Source: Clostridia bacterium (lineage in GTDB: Bacteria > Bacillota > Clostridia > Oscillospirales > CAG-272). From it: a stretch of DNA of 48,005 bases. The notes below the pieces were generated by a model. That model saw only the letters and a list, made by a program, of their open reading frames with translations, was not told the DNA's origin and searched no databases. Where the stretch lies: the NCBI GenBank assembly GCA_017467165.1, contig JAFTST010000016.1:1-48005 (forward strand), written 5' to 3'. Each line of letters begins with the position of its first letter. Within the stretch, counting starts at the first letter, position 1. Shown here piece by piece: positions 7,108 through 13,633 of this stretch. Both the position numbers and the translations under genes were made by a program.

Positions 7108-8043
7108 ATGGCTGATCTTGATTTATACAGGCTTAACGATATGGTCTGTGACGACCCGCTTGGCACGGTACAGGGAGCAGAGGATGAATACCACACCCGT
7201 GTCGCGAATATAGCCGACTACGTTGTCGAGCGCGGTAATGTCAGGGTGCTTCTTATAGCAGGCCCGTCAGGCTCCGGAAAGACCACCAGCGCCAATCTTA
7301 TCAAGGACGCTATATGCGCGCGCGGCAAGAGGACCATAGTCGTATCTCTCGACGATTTCTACCGCGATTCCGATGACCCCGATTACCCGAGGCTCGAGGG
7401 GGGAGAAAGGGATTACGAGTGTCCCGAGTCGCTCCACCTTGACGAGATTGCCTCAACGCTCGGAGCGATATCGAGAGGCGAGAGCTTTGATTTGCCGAAG
7501 TATGACTTCAAGGTGGGCGGACGCGTCAGCACGTCTCACTATGAGCCTATGCCCGACGGCTGTGTTATTATCGAGGGACTTCACGCCCTCAATCCCAAGG
7601 TATCCGCACAGTTAAGCAGAGAAAACACCGTCAAGATATTTATAAGCGTGTCGACCAATATAGTCGAGTGTGGCGAGCGTATCCTCTCGGGAAGAAAGCT
7701 CAGATTTCTTCGCCGAATGGTAAGAGATAATCTATATCGCGGAGCGACAGCAGAGCGCACTCTTGAGATGTGGCACGACGTGCTCGCGGCAGAGGACGTC
7801 TATCTCTATCCCTACAAGAAGGACGCCGACCTCGCCTTTGATACCTTCCACGAGTTTGAGCCCGGTGTTATGAGAAAGCACGCCCTGCGCCTTCTTACCG
7901 ACGAGGTAGTGGCCTCTGACCCCTACGCAGATATAGTGCGCGATGCTATAATCAAGATTGCGGTGGTTGACGAAAGAATAATTCCCGAGGACTCTCTTAT
8001 CAAGGAGTTTATCCCCGGCGGAAAATACGAGGATATATACTAA
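7108..8043 (+). CDS. Uridine kinase-like nucleoside kinase
   Basis: The 311-residue cytoplasmic protein has a P-loop GPSGSGKTT (residues 52-60), a lid/substrate region SLDDFYRDSDDPDYP, and the phosphoribulokinase/uridine kinase features FDLPKYDFKVG and VIIEGLHALNP. This matches the long clostridial uridine-kinase-like class (often fused to a threonyl-tRNA-synthetase-like TGS region), here without the extra domain. It likely phosphorylates uridine/cytidine or a related substrate; specificity is inferred only. It has a strong AAGGAGG site and ends at a terminator at 8086-8128. Confidence 0.85.
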   Translation: MADLDLYRLNDMVCDDPLGTVQGAEDEYHTRVANIADYVVERGNVRVLLIAGPSGSGKTTSANLIKDAICARGKRTIVVSLDDFYRDSDDPDYPRLEGGERDYECPESLHLDEIASTLGAISRGESFDLPKYDFKVGGRVSTSHYEPMPDGCVIIEGLHALNPKVSAQLSRENTVKIFISVSTNIVECGERILSGRKLRFLRRMVRDNLYRGATAERTLEMWHDVLAAEDVYLYPYKKDADLAFDTFHEFEPGVMRKHALRLLTDEVVASDPYADIVRDAIIKIAVVDERIIPEDSLIKEFIPGGKYEDIY

Positions 8044-8085
8044 AGGATTGGTATATAAGAAAACGGAGAATAAAGATATAATTTC

Positions 8086-8128
8086 ACACGGGGGTGGAGA
8101 AGATTACGAACCTGCCCCGTGTATTTTT
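8086..8128 (+). terminator. Terminator after the kinase gene
   Basis: ACACGGGG (8086-8093) pairs with CCCCGTGT (8115-8122), followed by ATTTTT. Confidence 0.75.
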
Positions 8129-8213
8129 GTATATATGTAAGCATTAGTTGGCATAACAATACCCGCGCTTCCACACCTCGCCCTCGCCCTGAAAATAAAA
8201 ACGCGCTCGCCTA

Positions 8214-8242
8214 TTGACAAAAGGGTGGATGTGTGCTAGAAT
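8214..8242 (+). promoter_or_regulatory. Promoter of the leader peptide and ABC exporter transcript
   Basis: TTGACA (8214-8219), a 17-nt spacer and TAGAAT (8237-8242). The start codon of the leader peptide lies about 30 nt past the expected transcription start. Confidence 0.88.
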
Positions 8243-8280
8243 AACGAATGAAATAAAACTAAAGAAAGGAGGAGAATACA

Positions 8281-8352
8281 ATGACGAACAGAAATTACAG
8301 CTTGAACCTTATAAGAAACAACGTACTCACCTCCGAGGATAATGCTCACTAG
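8281..8352 (+). CDS. Leader peptide upstream of ABC exporter
   Basis: A 23-codon reading frame starts with ATG, 8 nt behind a near-perfect AAAGGAGG (8265-8272), and ends with TAG. The peptide begins MTNRNYSLNLIRNN and ends SEDNAH. It lies in the first part of the exporter transcript, between a consensus promoter and two terminator hairpins, an arrangement like the bmrB leader before the bmrCD multidrug exporter of Bacillus subtilis. Codons 18-20 contain CCGAGG (8333-8338), exactly complementary to CCTCGG (8397-8402) in the first terminator. Ribosome position could therefore decide which hairpin forms (inference). The much better ribosome binding site than that of the exporter gene itself supports translation of the peptide. 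Confidence 0.75.
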   Translation: MTNRNYSLNLIRNNVLTSEDNAH

Positions 8353-8415
8353 TCGGGTTATTCTATAATCCGATTTTCCCCGGTGCGTTCTGTACGCCTC
8401 GGGTGTTTTTGTTTT
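8353..8415 (+). terminator. Attenuator hairpin and first leader terminator
   Basis: Immediately after the leader stop codon, TCGGGTTAT (8353-8361) pairs with ATAATCCGA (8365-8373) and is followed by four T. Next, CCCGG-T-GCGT (8379-8388) pairs with ACGC-C-TCGGG (8394-8403), with one mismatch and one wobble, followed by TGTTTTTGTTTTT. The 3' arm of the second hairpin contains CCTCGG, which can instead pair with CCGAGG inside the leader reading frame. The two pairings are mutually exclusive. Confidence 0.78.
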
Positions 8416-8419
8416 TATT

Positions 8420-8447
8420 GCGCCCGTGGCTTGACACGGGCGCTTTT
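8420..8447 (+). terminator. Second leader terminator before the ABC exporter
   Basis: GCGCCCGTG (8420-8428) pairs perfectly with CACGGGCGC (8435-8443), followed by TTTT. It lies 45 nt before the first exporter gene, so transcripts must pass it to express the exporter. I see no obvious upstream competitor for this hairpin. Confidence 0.8.
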
Positions 8448-8491
8448 CTATCCTCGGGCAATCAACCTCTGGGTTAAAGACTAAACGAAAG

Positions 8492-10231
8492 ATGAAAAAG
8501 ATATTTGAATTATTAAAGCCTTATCGAAAAAAGCTCGTAGCAGTTGCTCTTATTGACGGTGTGGGAATGATAACCGCCCTGCTTATGCCATTCGTTATGA
8601 GCGAAATCGTCGAGGATGGCATCTCGGGACAAAACGTTACTCTCGTGTGGAAATACGCCGCTGTTATGGTGGCGCTGGCAATCGTTTCGGTTGTAGCAAG
8701 CGTCATATCTGCCAAGCTCAATACGACTATATCCGCGAGCTATTCTTCAGACTTATGCCAGCTTACCTTTGAGAAAATCAACGCGCTTTCCTATTCTGAC
8801 TACACCAAAATCGGACCGTCAGGACTCTTAACCCGAGCGACCGACGATATATGGAACGTCGAGGGAGCTATCACGAGTCTTCCGTACACCCTCTTTTCCG
8901 TTCCCGTTATGTTCATCGGCTCGCTTGTGCTGACCTTCCTTGCCGACCCGATACTCGCCGCAGTATTCCTGCTCTCGATTCCACCTATTCTTATATTGGT
9001 GCTCGTGCTTATGCGTCCCTTGTACGATATGTGGGATAAGTCGGATAAGTACGTGGACCTGCAGAACAAGATAGTCAGAGAAAGGCTGTCGGGGCTTCGC
9101 GTTGTCAGAGCCTTCAATAACGAGAAAAGAGAGCACGGAAGGGCGAAATTCGCCACCGAGGAGATGGCGAAATATATGATACGCGCCAACACCCGCGGAG
9201 GTATGGTAGACCCCTTCGCTATGCTGCTTCTGAATCTCGCCACCGTAGCTGTCGTGTACGTTGGCGGACTTCGCGCCGCGGGAGGCGCGGGAATAGGCTC
9301 GGGCGGAGTTATCGCCGTGCTTCAATATATTGGAATAATAACCAACGCGATAATCAGCATTTCCTGGACGCTTGCCTGGTTACCGAAGGTGAGGGTGTCT
9401 ATGAGACGCCTTGACCAGATACACTCTGCCAAAAAAGAGGAGATACTGGTCGAGGGCGAGGAAAAAATCCCCGACGGATATGAAATTGAGATAAAAAATC
9501 TCTCCTTTGCCTATCCCGACTCGACCAAGACTGTGATTAACAACCTTTCGCTCACCATCAAGGAGGGTGAGAGCGTCGCCCTGATAGGCGGAACGGGAAG
9601 TGGAAAGAGCACGCTCATTAAGCTCTTGTGCGGACTGTTTGAGAAAACCGAGGGGGATATAGTTATCGGTGGAGCATCCTATTCTGAGATGAGAAAGGCG
9701 ACTCTTCGCTCGCATTTCTCGGTTGCTCTGCAGAAGGCGGAAATATTCGAGGGAACCGTCCGCGACAACGTCAGAATGGGCAAGCCCGACGCTACGGACG
9801 AGGAGATATACGAGGTCCTTCGACTGTCGAAAATGTCAGACTTCGTAGACTCTCACCCCGAGGGTCTTGACTATATTCTCGTAGGCGGAGGACAGAACGT
9901 CAGCGGCGGACAGCGCCAGAGAATCAATATGGCGAGGACAGTTATCAAGAACGCGGACATATATATTTTTGACGACAGCTTTTCCGCGCTCGACTTCCTT
10001 ACCGAGAGCGAAATTAAGGAAAACTATTCCTCGCTCCTTGCAGGAAAAAGCAGGATAGTTGCCACGCAGCGCATCAGCACCGCGATGAGTGCTGACCGCA
10101 TATACGTTATGGACGGGGGCAGTATAATCGGTATGGGCACACACAGCGAGCTGCTCCATAGCTGCCCGATATACCGCGAGATTGCCGACTCCCAGCTTGG
10201 CGGCAGAAGGGAGTGCAGAAATGAAAAATAA
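8492..10231 (+). CDS. ABC exporter half-transporter with degenerate ATPase site (BmrC/TM287-like)
   Basis: The 579-residue protein has an N-terminal six-helix exporter domain (residues ~12-305) and a C-terminal ATPase domain. The Walker A is GGTGSGKST (366-374) and the signature is VSGGQRQR (from 470). The Walker B is IYIFDDSFSALD, with Asp495 where the catalytic Glu normally sits, and the switch position is Gln526 (ATQRIST) in place of His. These substitutions mark the inactive-site partner of heterodimeric type IV exporters such as TM287/288 and BmrCD. The partner gene overlaps its end by 11 nt. Substrate is unknown; such pumps usually export drugs or peptides. Its own ribosome binding site is weak, and the leader region controls entry. 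Confidence 0.93.
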   Translation: MKKIFELLKPYRKKLVAVALIDGVGMITALLMPFVMSEIVEDGISGQNVTLVWKYAAVMVALAIVSVVASVISAKLNTTISASYSSDLCQLTFEKINALSYSDYTKIGPSGLLTRATDDIWNVEGAITSLPYTLFSVPVMFIGSLVLTFLADPILAAVFLLSIPPILILVLVLMRPLYDMWDKSDKYVDLQNKIVRERLSGLRVVRAFNNEKREHGRAKFATEEMAKYMIRANTRGGMVDPFAMLLLNLATVAVVYVGGLRAAGGAGIGSGGVIAVLQYIGIITNAIISISWTLAWLPKVRVSMRRLDQIHSAKKEEILVEGEEKIPDGYEIEIKNLSFAYPDSTKTVINNLSLTIKEGESVALIGGTGSGKSTLIKLLCGLFEKTEGDIVIGGASYSEMRKATLRSHFSVALQKAEIFEGTVRDNVRMGKPDATDEEIYEVLRLSKMSDFVDSHPEGLDYILVGGGQNVSGGQRQRINMARTVIKNADIYIFDDSFSALDFLTESEIKENYSSLLAGKSRIVATQRISTAMSADRIYVMDGGSIIGMGTHSELLHSCPIYREIADSQLGGRRECRNEK

Positions 10232-11996
10232 GTCAAAAAACAGAGGAATGAGCTCGGCCAGAGTTGTTCTCAGAATAATGAAGGACTCCTTTGGCATACT
10301 TCATTGGCTTCTGCTCGCGACGGTGCTCAGCATTGCCTCCGCCTATCTTGCTATGACAGCACCCGAAATACTCGGCAGTCTGACAAATCAGATATACGAC
10401 CTGATAGACTCGGGTATCACGATAGATATCGCGCTCTTGGGAAGGCGCGCCCTTATTCTTGCCGTGGTGTATATACTGTCAGCGGCTCTGGGAGCTCTTA
10501 CCAGGCTCGTTATGAATTACTCGGTAAGCAGCTTTTTCACCTGTAAGATAAGGGTGAGGATGAGCGAAAAAATAGCGAGCATTCCGATAAAGACGGTTGA
10601 CAGCACGCCAAACGGTGAGATAATCTCCCGAATGACCAACGACGTTTCGATAATGGGCGGCTCCATACACGATATTTTCGGCGTTATTATTAACGGACTT
10701 ATACAGCTGATTATGATTTCGGTTATCATATTCTCAGAGGAGCCCGTTATGGCGCTGGCGGTTATGGTCTTCGTTCCGCTTTCGCTCCTGCTTTCAGCAA
10801 TTCTCGCATCGAAAAGCGAAAAGCATTTTGACAAGTCACGCGCCCTTGCAGGAAAAATGTACAGCATCTGCGAGGAAAATCTCGCCTGCTTTGACGCGGT
10901 TAAGGCGTTCTCTATTGAGGACTCGCAGAACAAGAAATACAGAGCGGTAACCAAAAACTACGCCACCTCTGCCGCTCGGGGATATTTTGCCTCGGGACTT
11001 GTCAGCCCTGTGGTTGGATTTGTCAATAACCTCTCATACGTTGCGATATGTGTCATAGGAGCCATTCTCGTCATCAACGGACGGGTCAACGTTGGCGCCC
11101 TTGTAGCCTTTATAATGTACACCAAGCTCTTTTCCGCGCCCCTTGAGTCAATAGCTAACGGAATGTCAATGATACAGTCCACGATAGCCTCTGCCAGAAG
11201 AGTATACGAATATCTTGACGGCGAGGAGATGGTTGAGCCCGACTCCGAGGAGAATAGAGAGGTCTTGGGCGAAGTCGAATTTGTTGACGTGTGCTTTTCC
11301 TACACAGAGGACAAGCCGCTGATTGAAAACCTGAATCTGCACGTGAGCCCTGGCGAAAAGGTGGCGATAGTAGGCCCAACAGGCGGCGGAAAGACAACGA
11401 TAGTTAACATTTTAATGCGTTTTTATGACCCAATCTCAGGAAAGGTGCTCGTCGACGGAAGGGATATTTGTACGATGAACCGCACCGACGTGAGAAAAAT
11501 GTTCGGCATGGTTCTGCAGGACACGATGCTCTTTTCGGGTAGTGTGTATGACAACATAGCCTACGGAAAGCAGGATGCTACTCGGGACGAGGTGATATCC
11601 GCGGCAAGAAAAGCGCATATTGACAGCTTTATCGATTCTCTGCCAAACGGTTACGAAACCGAGATTAACGAGGACAGCACCAATATCAGCGCGGGACAGA
11701 AGCAGCTTTTGACAATAGCCAGAGCATATCTTTCGGATAGACCCATTCTTATTCTCGACGAGGCTACGAGCAACGTTGATACCAGAACGGAGCTTTTGAT
11801 TCAGGAAACGATGGATGAGCTTATGCGAGGTCGCACAGCCTTCGTCATAGCGCACCGTCTATCCACTATTGAGAACGCGGACGTTATCCTCGTTGTTGAC
11901 AACGGCAGGATAGTAGAGCAGGGAAGCCACGCCGAGCTTCTTAGTCAAAACGGACTCTACTCAAGGATTTACAACAGCCAGTATCCTAAGGGGTAG
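10221..11996 (+). CDS. ABC exporter half-transporter with canonical ATPase site (BmrD/TM288-like)
   Basis: The 591-residue protein has six membrane helices, then an ATPase domain with Walker A GPTGGGKTT (385-393), Walker B ILILDEATS (Glu514 catalytic) and switch His545 (AHRLST). The signature motif is NISAGQ instead of LSGGQ. This is the expected complement to the degenerate partner: the composite site made by the partner's Asp/Gln and this NISAGQ would be the non-hydrolytic one. I chose ATG 10221 because AAGGGAG lies 8 nt before it; longer in-frame starts run deeper into the first gene. It overlaps the upstream stop codon by 11 nt, which suggests translational coupling. Confidence 0.93.
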   Translation: MKNKSKNRGMSSARVVLRIMKDSFGILHWLLLATVLSIASAYLAMTAPEILGSLTNQIYDLIDSGITIDIALLGRRALILAVVYILSAALGALTRLVMNYSVSSFFTCKIRVRMSEKIASIPIKTVDSTPNGEIISRMTNDVSIMGGSIHDIFGVIINGLIQLIMISVIIFSEEPVMALAVMVFVPLSLLLSAILASKSEKHFDKSRALAGKMYSICEENLACFDAVKAFSIEDSQNKKYRAVTKNYATSAARGYFASGLVSPVVGFVNNLSYVAICVIGAILVINGRVNVGALVAFIMYTKLFSAPLESIANGMSMIQSTIASARRVYEYLDGEEMVEPDSEENREVLGEVEFVDVCFSYTEDKPLIENLNLHVSPGEKVAIVGPTGGGKTTIVNILMRFYDPISGKVLVDGRDICTMNRTDVRKMFGMVLQDTMLFSGSVYDNIAYGKQDATRDEVISAARKAHIDSFIDSLPNGYETEINEDSTNISAGQKQLLTIARAYLSDRPILILDEATSNVDTRTELLIQETMDELMRGRTAFVIAHRLSTIENADVILVVDNGRIVEQGSHAELLSQNGLYSRIYNSQYPKG

Positions 11997-12052
11997 TTGA
12001 TGCGACGCTTTAAATAATATCTCAAGGCATTTCACACCGAGATTTAAGAATG

Positions 12053-12077
12053 AAAAAGGACACCCACTAGGGTGTCC
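12053..12077 (-). terminator. Terminator of the second cloverleaf-like unit
   Basis: GGACACCC (12058-12065) pairs perfectly with GGGTGTCC (12070-12077). On the minus strand the stem is followed by TTTTT (complement of 12053-12057). Confidence 0.8.
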
Positions 12078-12078
12078 T

Positions 12079-12208
12079 GGCTCTCTGCGGAATTTCGTCT
12101 GTGACGAATATACGCACACTTGTCGCTTACGAGCGAGCTCGACACGCCTGCGTGGCGTATGCGAACCGCGCTCCGTCTCAGGACGAAGGCGGACGACCGC
12201 GCAGAGCC
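12079..12208 (-). other. Cloverleaf-like non-coding unit B downstream of tRNA-Glu
   Basis: Coordinates span the closing stem. Pairings: GGCTCT (12079-12084) with AGAGCC (12203-12208); GCGG (12087-12090) with CCGC (12166-12169), flanked by AATT and CGAA as in the T-arm of the neighbouring tRNA-Glu; CGTC-TCAG-GACG (12174-12185); GCGG-ACGA-CCGC (12189-12200). Inside the T-arm-like loop is a ~70-nt insert with TTCGTC-TGT-GACGAA (12094-12108) and ATACGC/GCGTAT (12110-12115/12155-12160). No reading frame is plausible. The layout matches unit A although much of the sequence differs. It may be an RNA gene, a decayed tRNA-derived repeat or a mobile-element remnant. Confidence 0.5.
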
Positions 12209-12215
12209 GCGAACG

Positions 12216-12244
12216 AAAAAAGCACCACCCAAAAACGGGTGGTG
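12216..12244 (-). terminator. Terminator of the first cloverleaf-like unit
   Basis: CACCACCC (12223-12230) pairs with GGGTGGTG (12237-12244). On the minus strand it is followed by C and six T. The hairpin sequence is the same as that of the terminator after tRNA-Glu at 12408-12442. Confidence 0.8.
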
Positions 12245-12401
12245 GCTCTCCGCGGAATTAGCCCGTGGGAGCTATAATTTGAGTCGATTAGCCAAGATGT
12301 AGGCTTTCTTGTGTTGTCTTGCGTGGCAAGACGACGGGCTATTTTTCGAACCGCGCGCCATCTTTTTTCGAAAAGCTGGCAGCGGATTCCGCGGTAGAGT
12401 C
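12244..12401 (-). other. Cloverleaf-like non-coding unit A downstream of tRNA-Glu
   Basis: Closing stem: GGCTCT (12244-12249) with AGAGTC (12396-12401), one imperfect pair, extendable by CCGCGG/CCGCGG (12250-12255/12389-12394). T-arm-like stem: GCGG-AAT (12252-12258) with CGAA-CCGC (12347-12354). Hairpins: GCCA-T-CTTTT-TTCG-AAAAG-C-TGGC (12357-12380) and GCGG-ATT-CCGC (12382-12392). The ~90-nt insert in the T-loop position holds TAGCCCGT/ACGGGCTA (12259-12266/12334-12341) and GTCTTGC-GTG-GCAAGAC (12316-12332). Read on the minus strand, the 3' end is GAGAGCC followed by A-CCA, as in a tRNA acceptor end. The unit lacks a 7-nt anticodon loop, so it is not a functional tRNA. Function unknown. Confidence 0.5.
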
Positions 12402-12407
12402 GAAACG

Positions 12408-12442
12408 AAAAAGCACCACCCAAAAACGGGTGGTGCTTTTTT
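12408..12442. terminator. Terminator after the tRNA-Met-tRNA-Glu pair
   Basis: AAGCACCACCC (12411-12421) pairs with GGGTGGTGCTT (12428-12438), with A-runs and T-runs on both sides, so it works in both directions. It lies directly downstream of tRNA-Glu on the minus strand. Confidence 0.88.
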
Positions 12443-12445
12443 CGT

Positions 12446-12520
12446 TGGTGACTCGTAGCGGAATCGAACCGCTGTTACAGCCGTGAAAGGGCCGTGTCTT
12501 AACCGCTTGACCAACGAGCC
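12446..12520 (-). tRNA. tRNA-Glu (anticodon UUC)
   Basis: On the minus strand the 75-nt gene starts GGCTCGTTGGTCAAGCGG and ends ACGAGTCACCA. The acceptor arms GGCTCGT/ACGAGTC pair with one wobble. The anticodon loop CTTTCAC carries TTC, the T-arm is GCGG-TTCGATT-CCGC, and CCA is encoded. The sequence closely follows the Firmicutes tRNA-Glu pattern. It is co-transcribed behind tRNA-Met. Confidence 0.96.
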
Positions 12521-12525
12521 GTAAG

Positions 12526-12602
12526 TGGTAGCGGATGTCGGATTTGAACCAACGACCTGCCGGGTATGAACCGGACGCTCTAGCCAACTGAGCTAATCCG
12601 CC
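12526..12602 (-). tRNA. tRNA-Met (anticodon CAU), elongator type
   Basis: On the minus strand the 77-nt gene starts GGCGGATTAGCTCAGTTGG and ends ATCCGCTACCA. The anticodon loop is TTCATAC and CCA is encoded. The first base pair is G-T/U, not the unpaired C of initiator tRNA. Overall sequence resembles Bacillus elongator tRNA-Met. A CAU tRNA could also be the lysidine-modified tRNA-Ile2, but the body matches tRNA-Met better. It lies 5 nt upstream of tRNA-Glu. Confidence 0.92.
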
Positions 12603-12630
12603 GTGTTGCGCTCACTTTTCTCGCTCGAAC

Positions 12631-12659
12631 ATTATACCACAAGAAAATATAATTGTCAA
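12631..12659 (-). promoter_or_regulatory. Promoter of the tRNA-Met-tRNA-Glu transcript
   Basis: Reading leftward: TTGACA (12659-12654), a 17-nt spacer and TATAAT (12636-12631), a full consensus. It starts about 30 nt upstream of the mature tRNA-Met 5' end. If terminators leak, the same promoter could also transcribe the two cloverleaf-like units. Confidence 0.92.
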
Positions 12660-12814
12660 TAGGTTTTTATAATATTTTTTATAATGGGAAAAACGGCGAA
12701 TTATGAGCAGATTTCGCGCCGTGAGGGAGGGGGGCGTTGCGTCTTATTTTTAAATTTACGGTGGTATTTTGACATTTATTTTTTGAAGAAAACCGTGGCG
12801 CCTTGACACTTTTC

Positions 12815-12843
12815 TTGACAAAGCGAGAGCCGTGTTGTATAAT
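12815..12843 (+). promoter_or_regulatory. Promoter of the Lit-like gene
   Basis: TTGACA (12815-12820), a 17-nt spacer and TATAAT (12838-12843), full consensus. The rest of 12660-12814 is AT-rich and shows nothing else I can support. Confidence 0.9.
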
Positions 12844-12903
12844 CGCAGTATAGGGAGCGTACCGACTCCGATTCTATCAATAAGCATATAAGGGCAGGAA
12901 AAA

Positions 12904-13575
12904 ATGAAAGAATCAATGAAAAACAAGCTTTTGACCTCTGTATTCGCTCTGGCTCTCATAGTTATGACGATAACCTTTTCGATAGGTCTGCCGATATACG
13001 TCAGATCCTTCTACTACGCTCATATAAATGCGCTCGATATGCCCGAGGAAACGGGCTATGACTACGACACAATCAAGGAGGCGTATGACGAGGTGCTGGA
13101 TTATCTGACTGTTCCTGGCAATGAATTTGGCACGGGCGAGCTCCGCCACAGCGAAGAGGGCGCGAGTCACTTCGCGGACTGTAAGGTGCTTTTCGACCTC
13201 AACCTCTTTGGATATATAGTATCCTCTGTGCTTGTGGTTGCTCTTGTCATTCTCTCAAAGAGGGGAGTGTTCAGCTTCACACGCGCAGGAGGGCTTGGCG
13301 TTAGCTTCTGGTCAGGCATCTCTGCTCTTTCGGCATTCGCTCTGGTCGGCGGACTCGCTGCTCTTGACTTTGATAGGGCGTTCGTTATTTTCCACAGCAT
13401 ATTCTTTCCCGGCAAGGACAACTGGATGTTTAATCCTTTCACCGACCAGATTATACAGGTGATGCCGGAGGATTTTTTCATGAACTGCGCGATACTCATA
13501 GTCAGCTCTATAATCGTTCTCTGCCTTACCTATATCATAGTAGGAATTGCAAGAAGAGATAGGACGGGAAAGTGA
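12904..13575 (+). CDS. DUF1461/TIGR01906 membrane protein, Lit-like lipoprotein transacylase
   Basis: The 223-residue protein has four hydrophobic segments (about 10-30, 100-118, 132-155, 193-215). Between the first two is an extracytoplasmic region ending in SHFADCKVLFD; between the last two is FHSIFFPGKDNWMFNPFTDQIIQVMPEDFF. Both motifs are hallmarks of the DUF1461/TIGR01906 family, which includes Lit. Lit moves an acyl chain within lipoproteins to make the lyso-form N-terminus. His89 and His164 sit where the essential histidine pair of characterised Lit proteins is expected (recalled, not aligned). The gene has its own consensus promoter and ends at a strong terminator, so it is monocistronic. 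Confidence 0.75.
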   Translation: MKESMKNKLLTSVFALALIVMTITFSIGLPIYVRSFYYAHINALDMPEETGYDYDTIKEAYDEVLDYLTVPGNEFGTGELRHSEEGASHFADCKVLFDLNLFGYIVSSVLVVALVILSKRGVFSFTRAGGLGVSFWSGISALSAFALVGGLAALDFDRAFVIFHSIFFPGKDNWMFNPFTDQIIQVMPEDFFMNCAILIVSSIIVLCLTYIIVGIARRDRTGK

Positions 13576-13597
13576 GCGGACAGTTTAAAATACCAAA

Positions 13598-13624
13598 GAA
13601 AGCGGCACCCAGTGTGCCGCTTTC
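13598..13624. terminator. Bidirectional terminator between convergent genes
   Basis: GAAAGCGGCAC (13598-13608) pairs perfectly with GTGCCGCTTTC (13614-13624) around a 5-nt loop. It serves the rightward Lit-like gene and the leftward flavoprotein gene. Confidence 0.88.
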
Positions 13625-13633
13625 TCCTTTTGA

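Noticed and set aside
12079-12401. Units A and B as functional tRNA genes
   Set aside because: The hairpin in the anticodon position has a 4-nt loop, the D-arm lacks the usual GG, and the T-loop is interrupted by 70-90 nt.
12044-12587. Several overlapping short open frames across the tRNA and terminator region
   Set aside because: They run through tRNA-Glu, tRNA-Met and terminator stems. The repeated peptide pieces come from the repeated hairpins, not from a protein.
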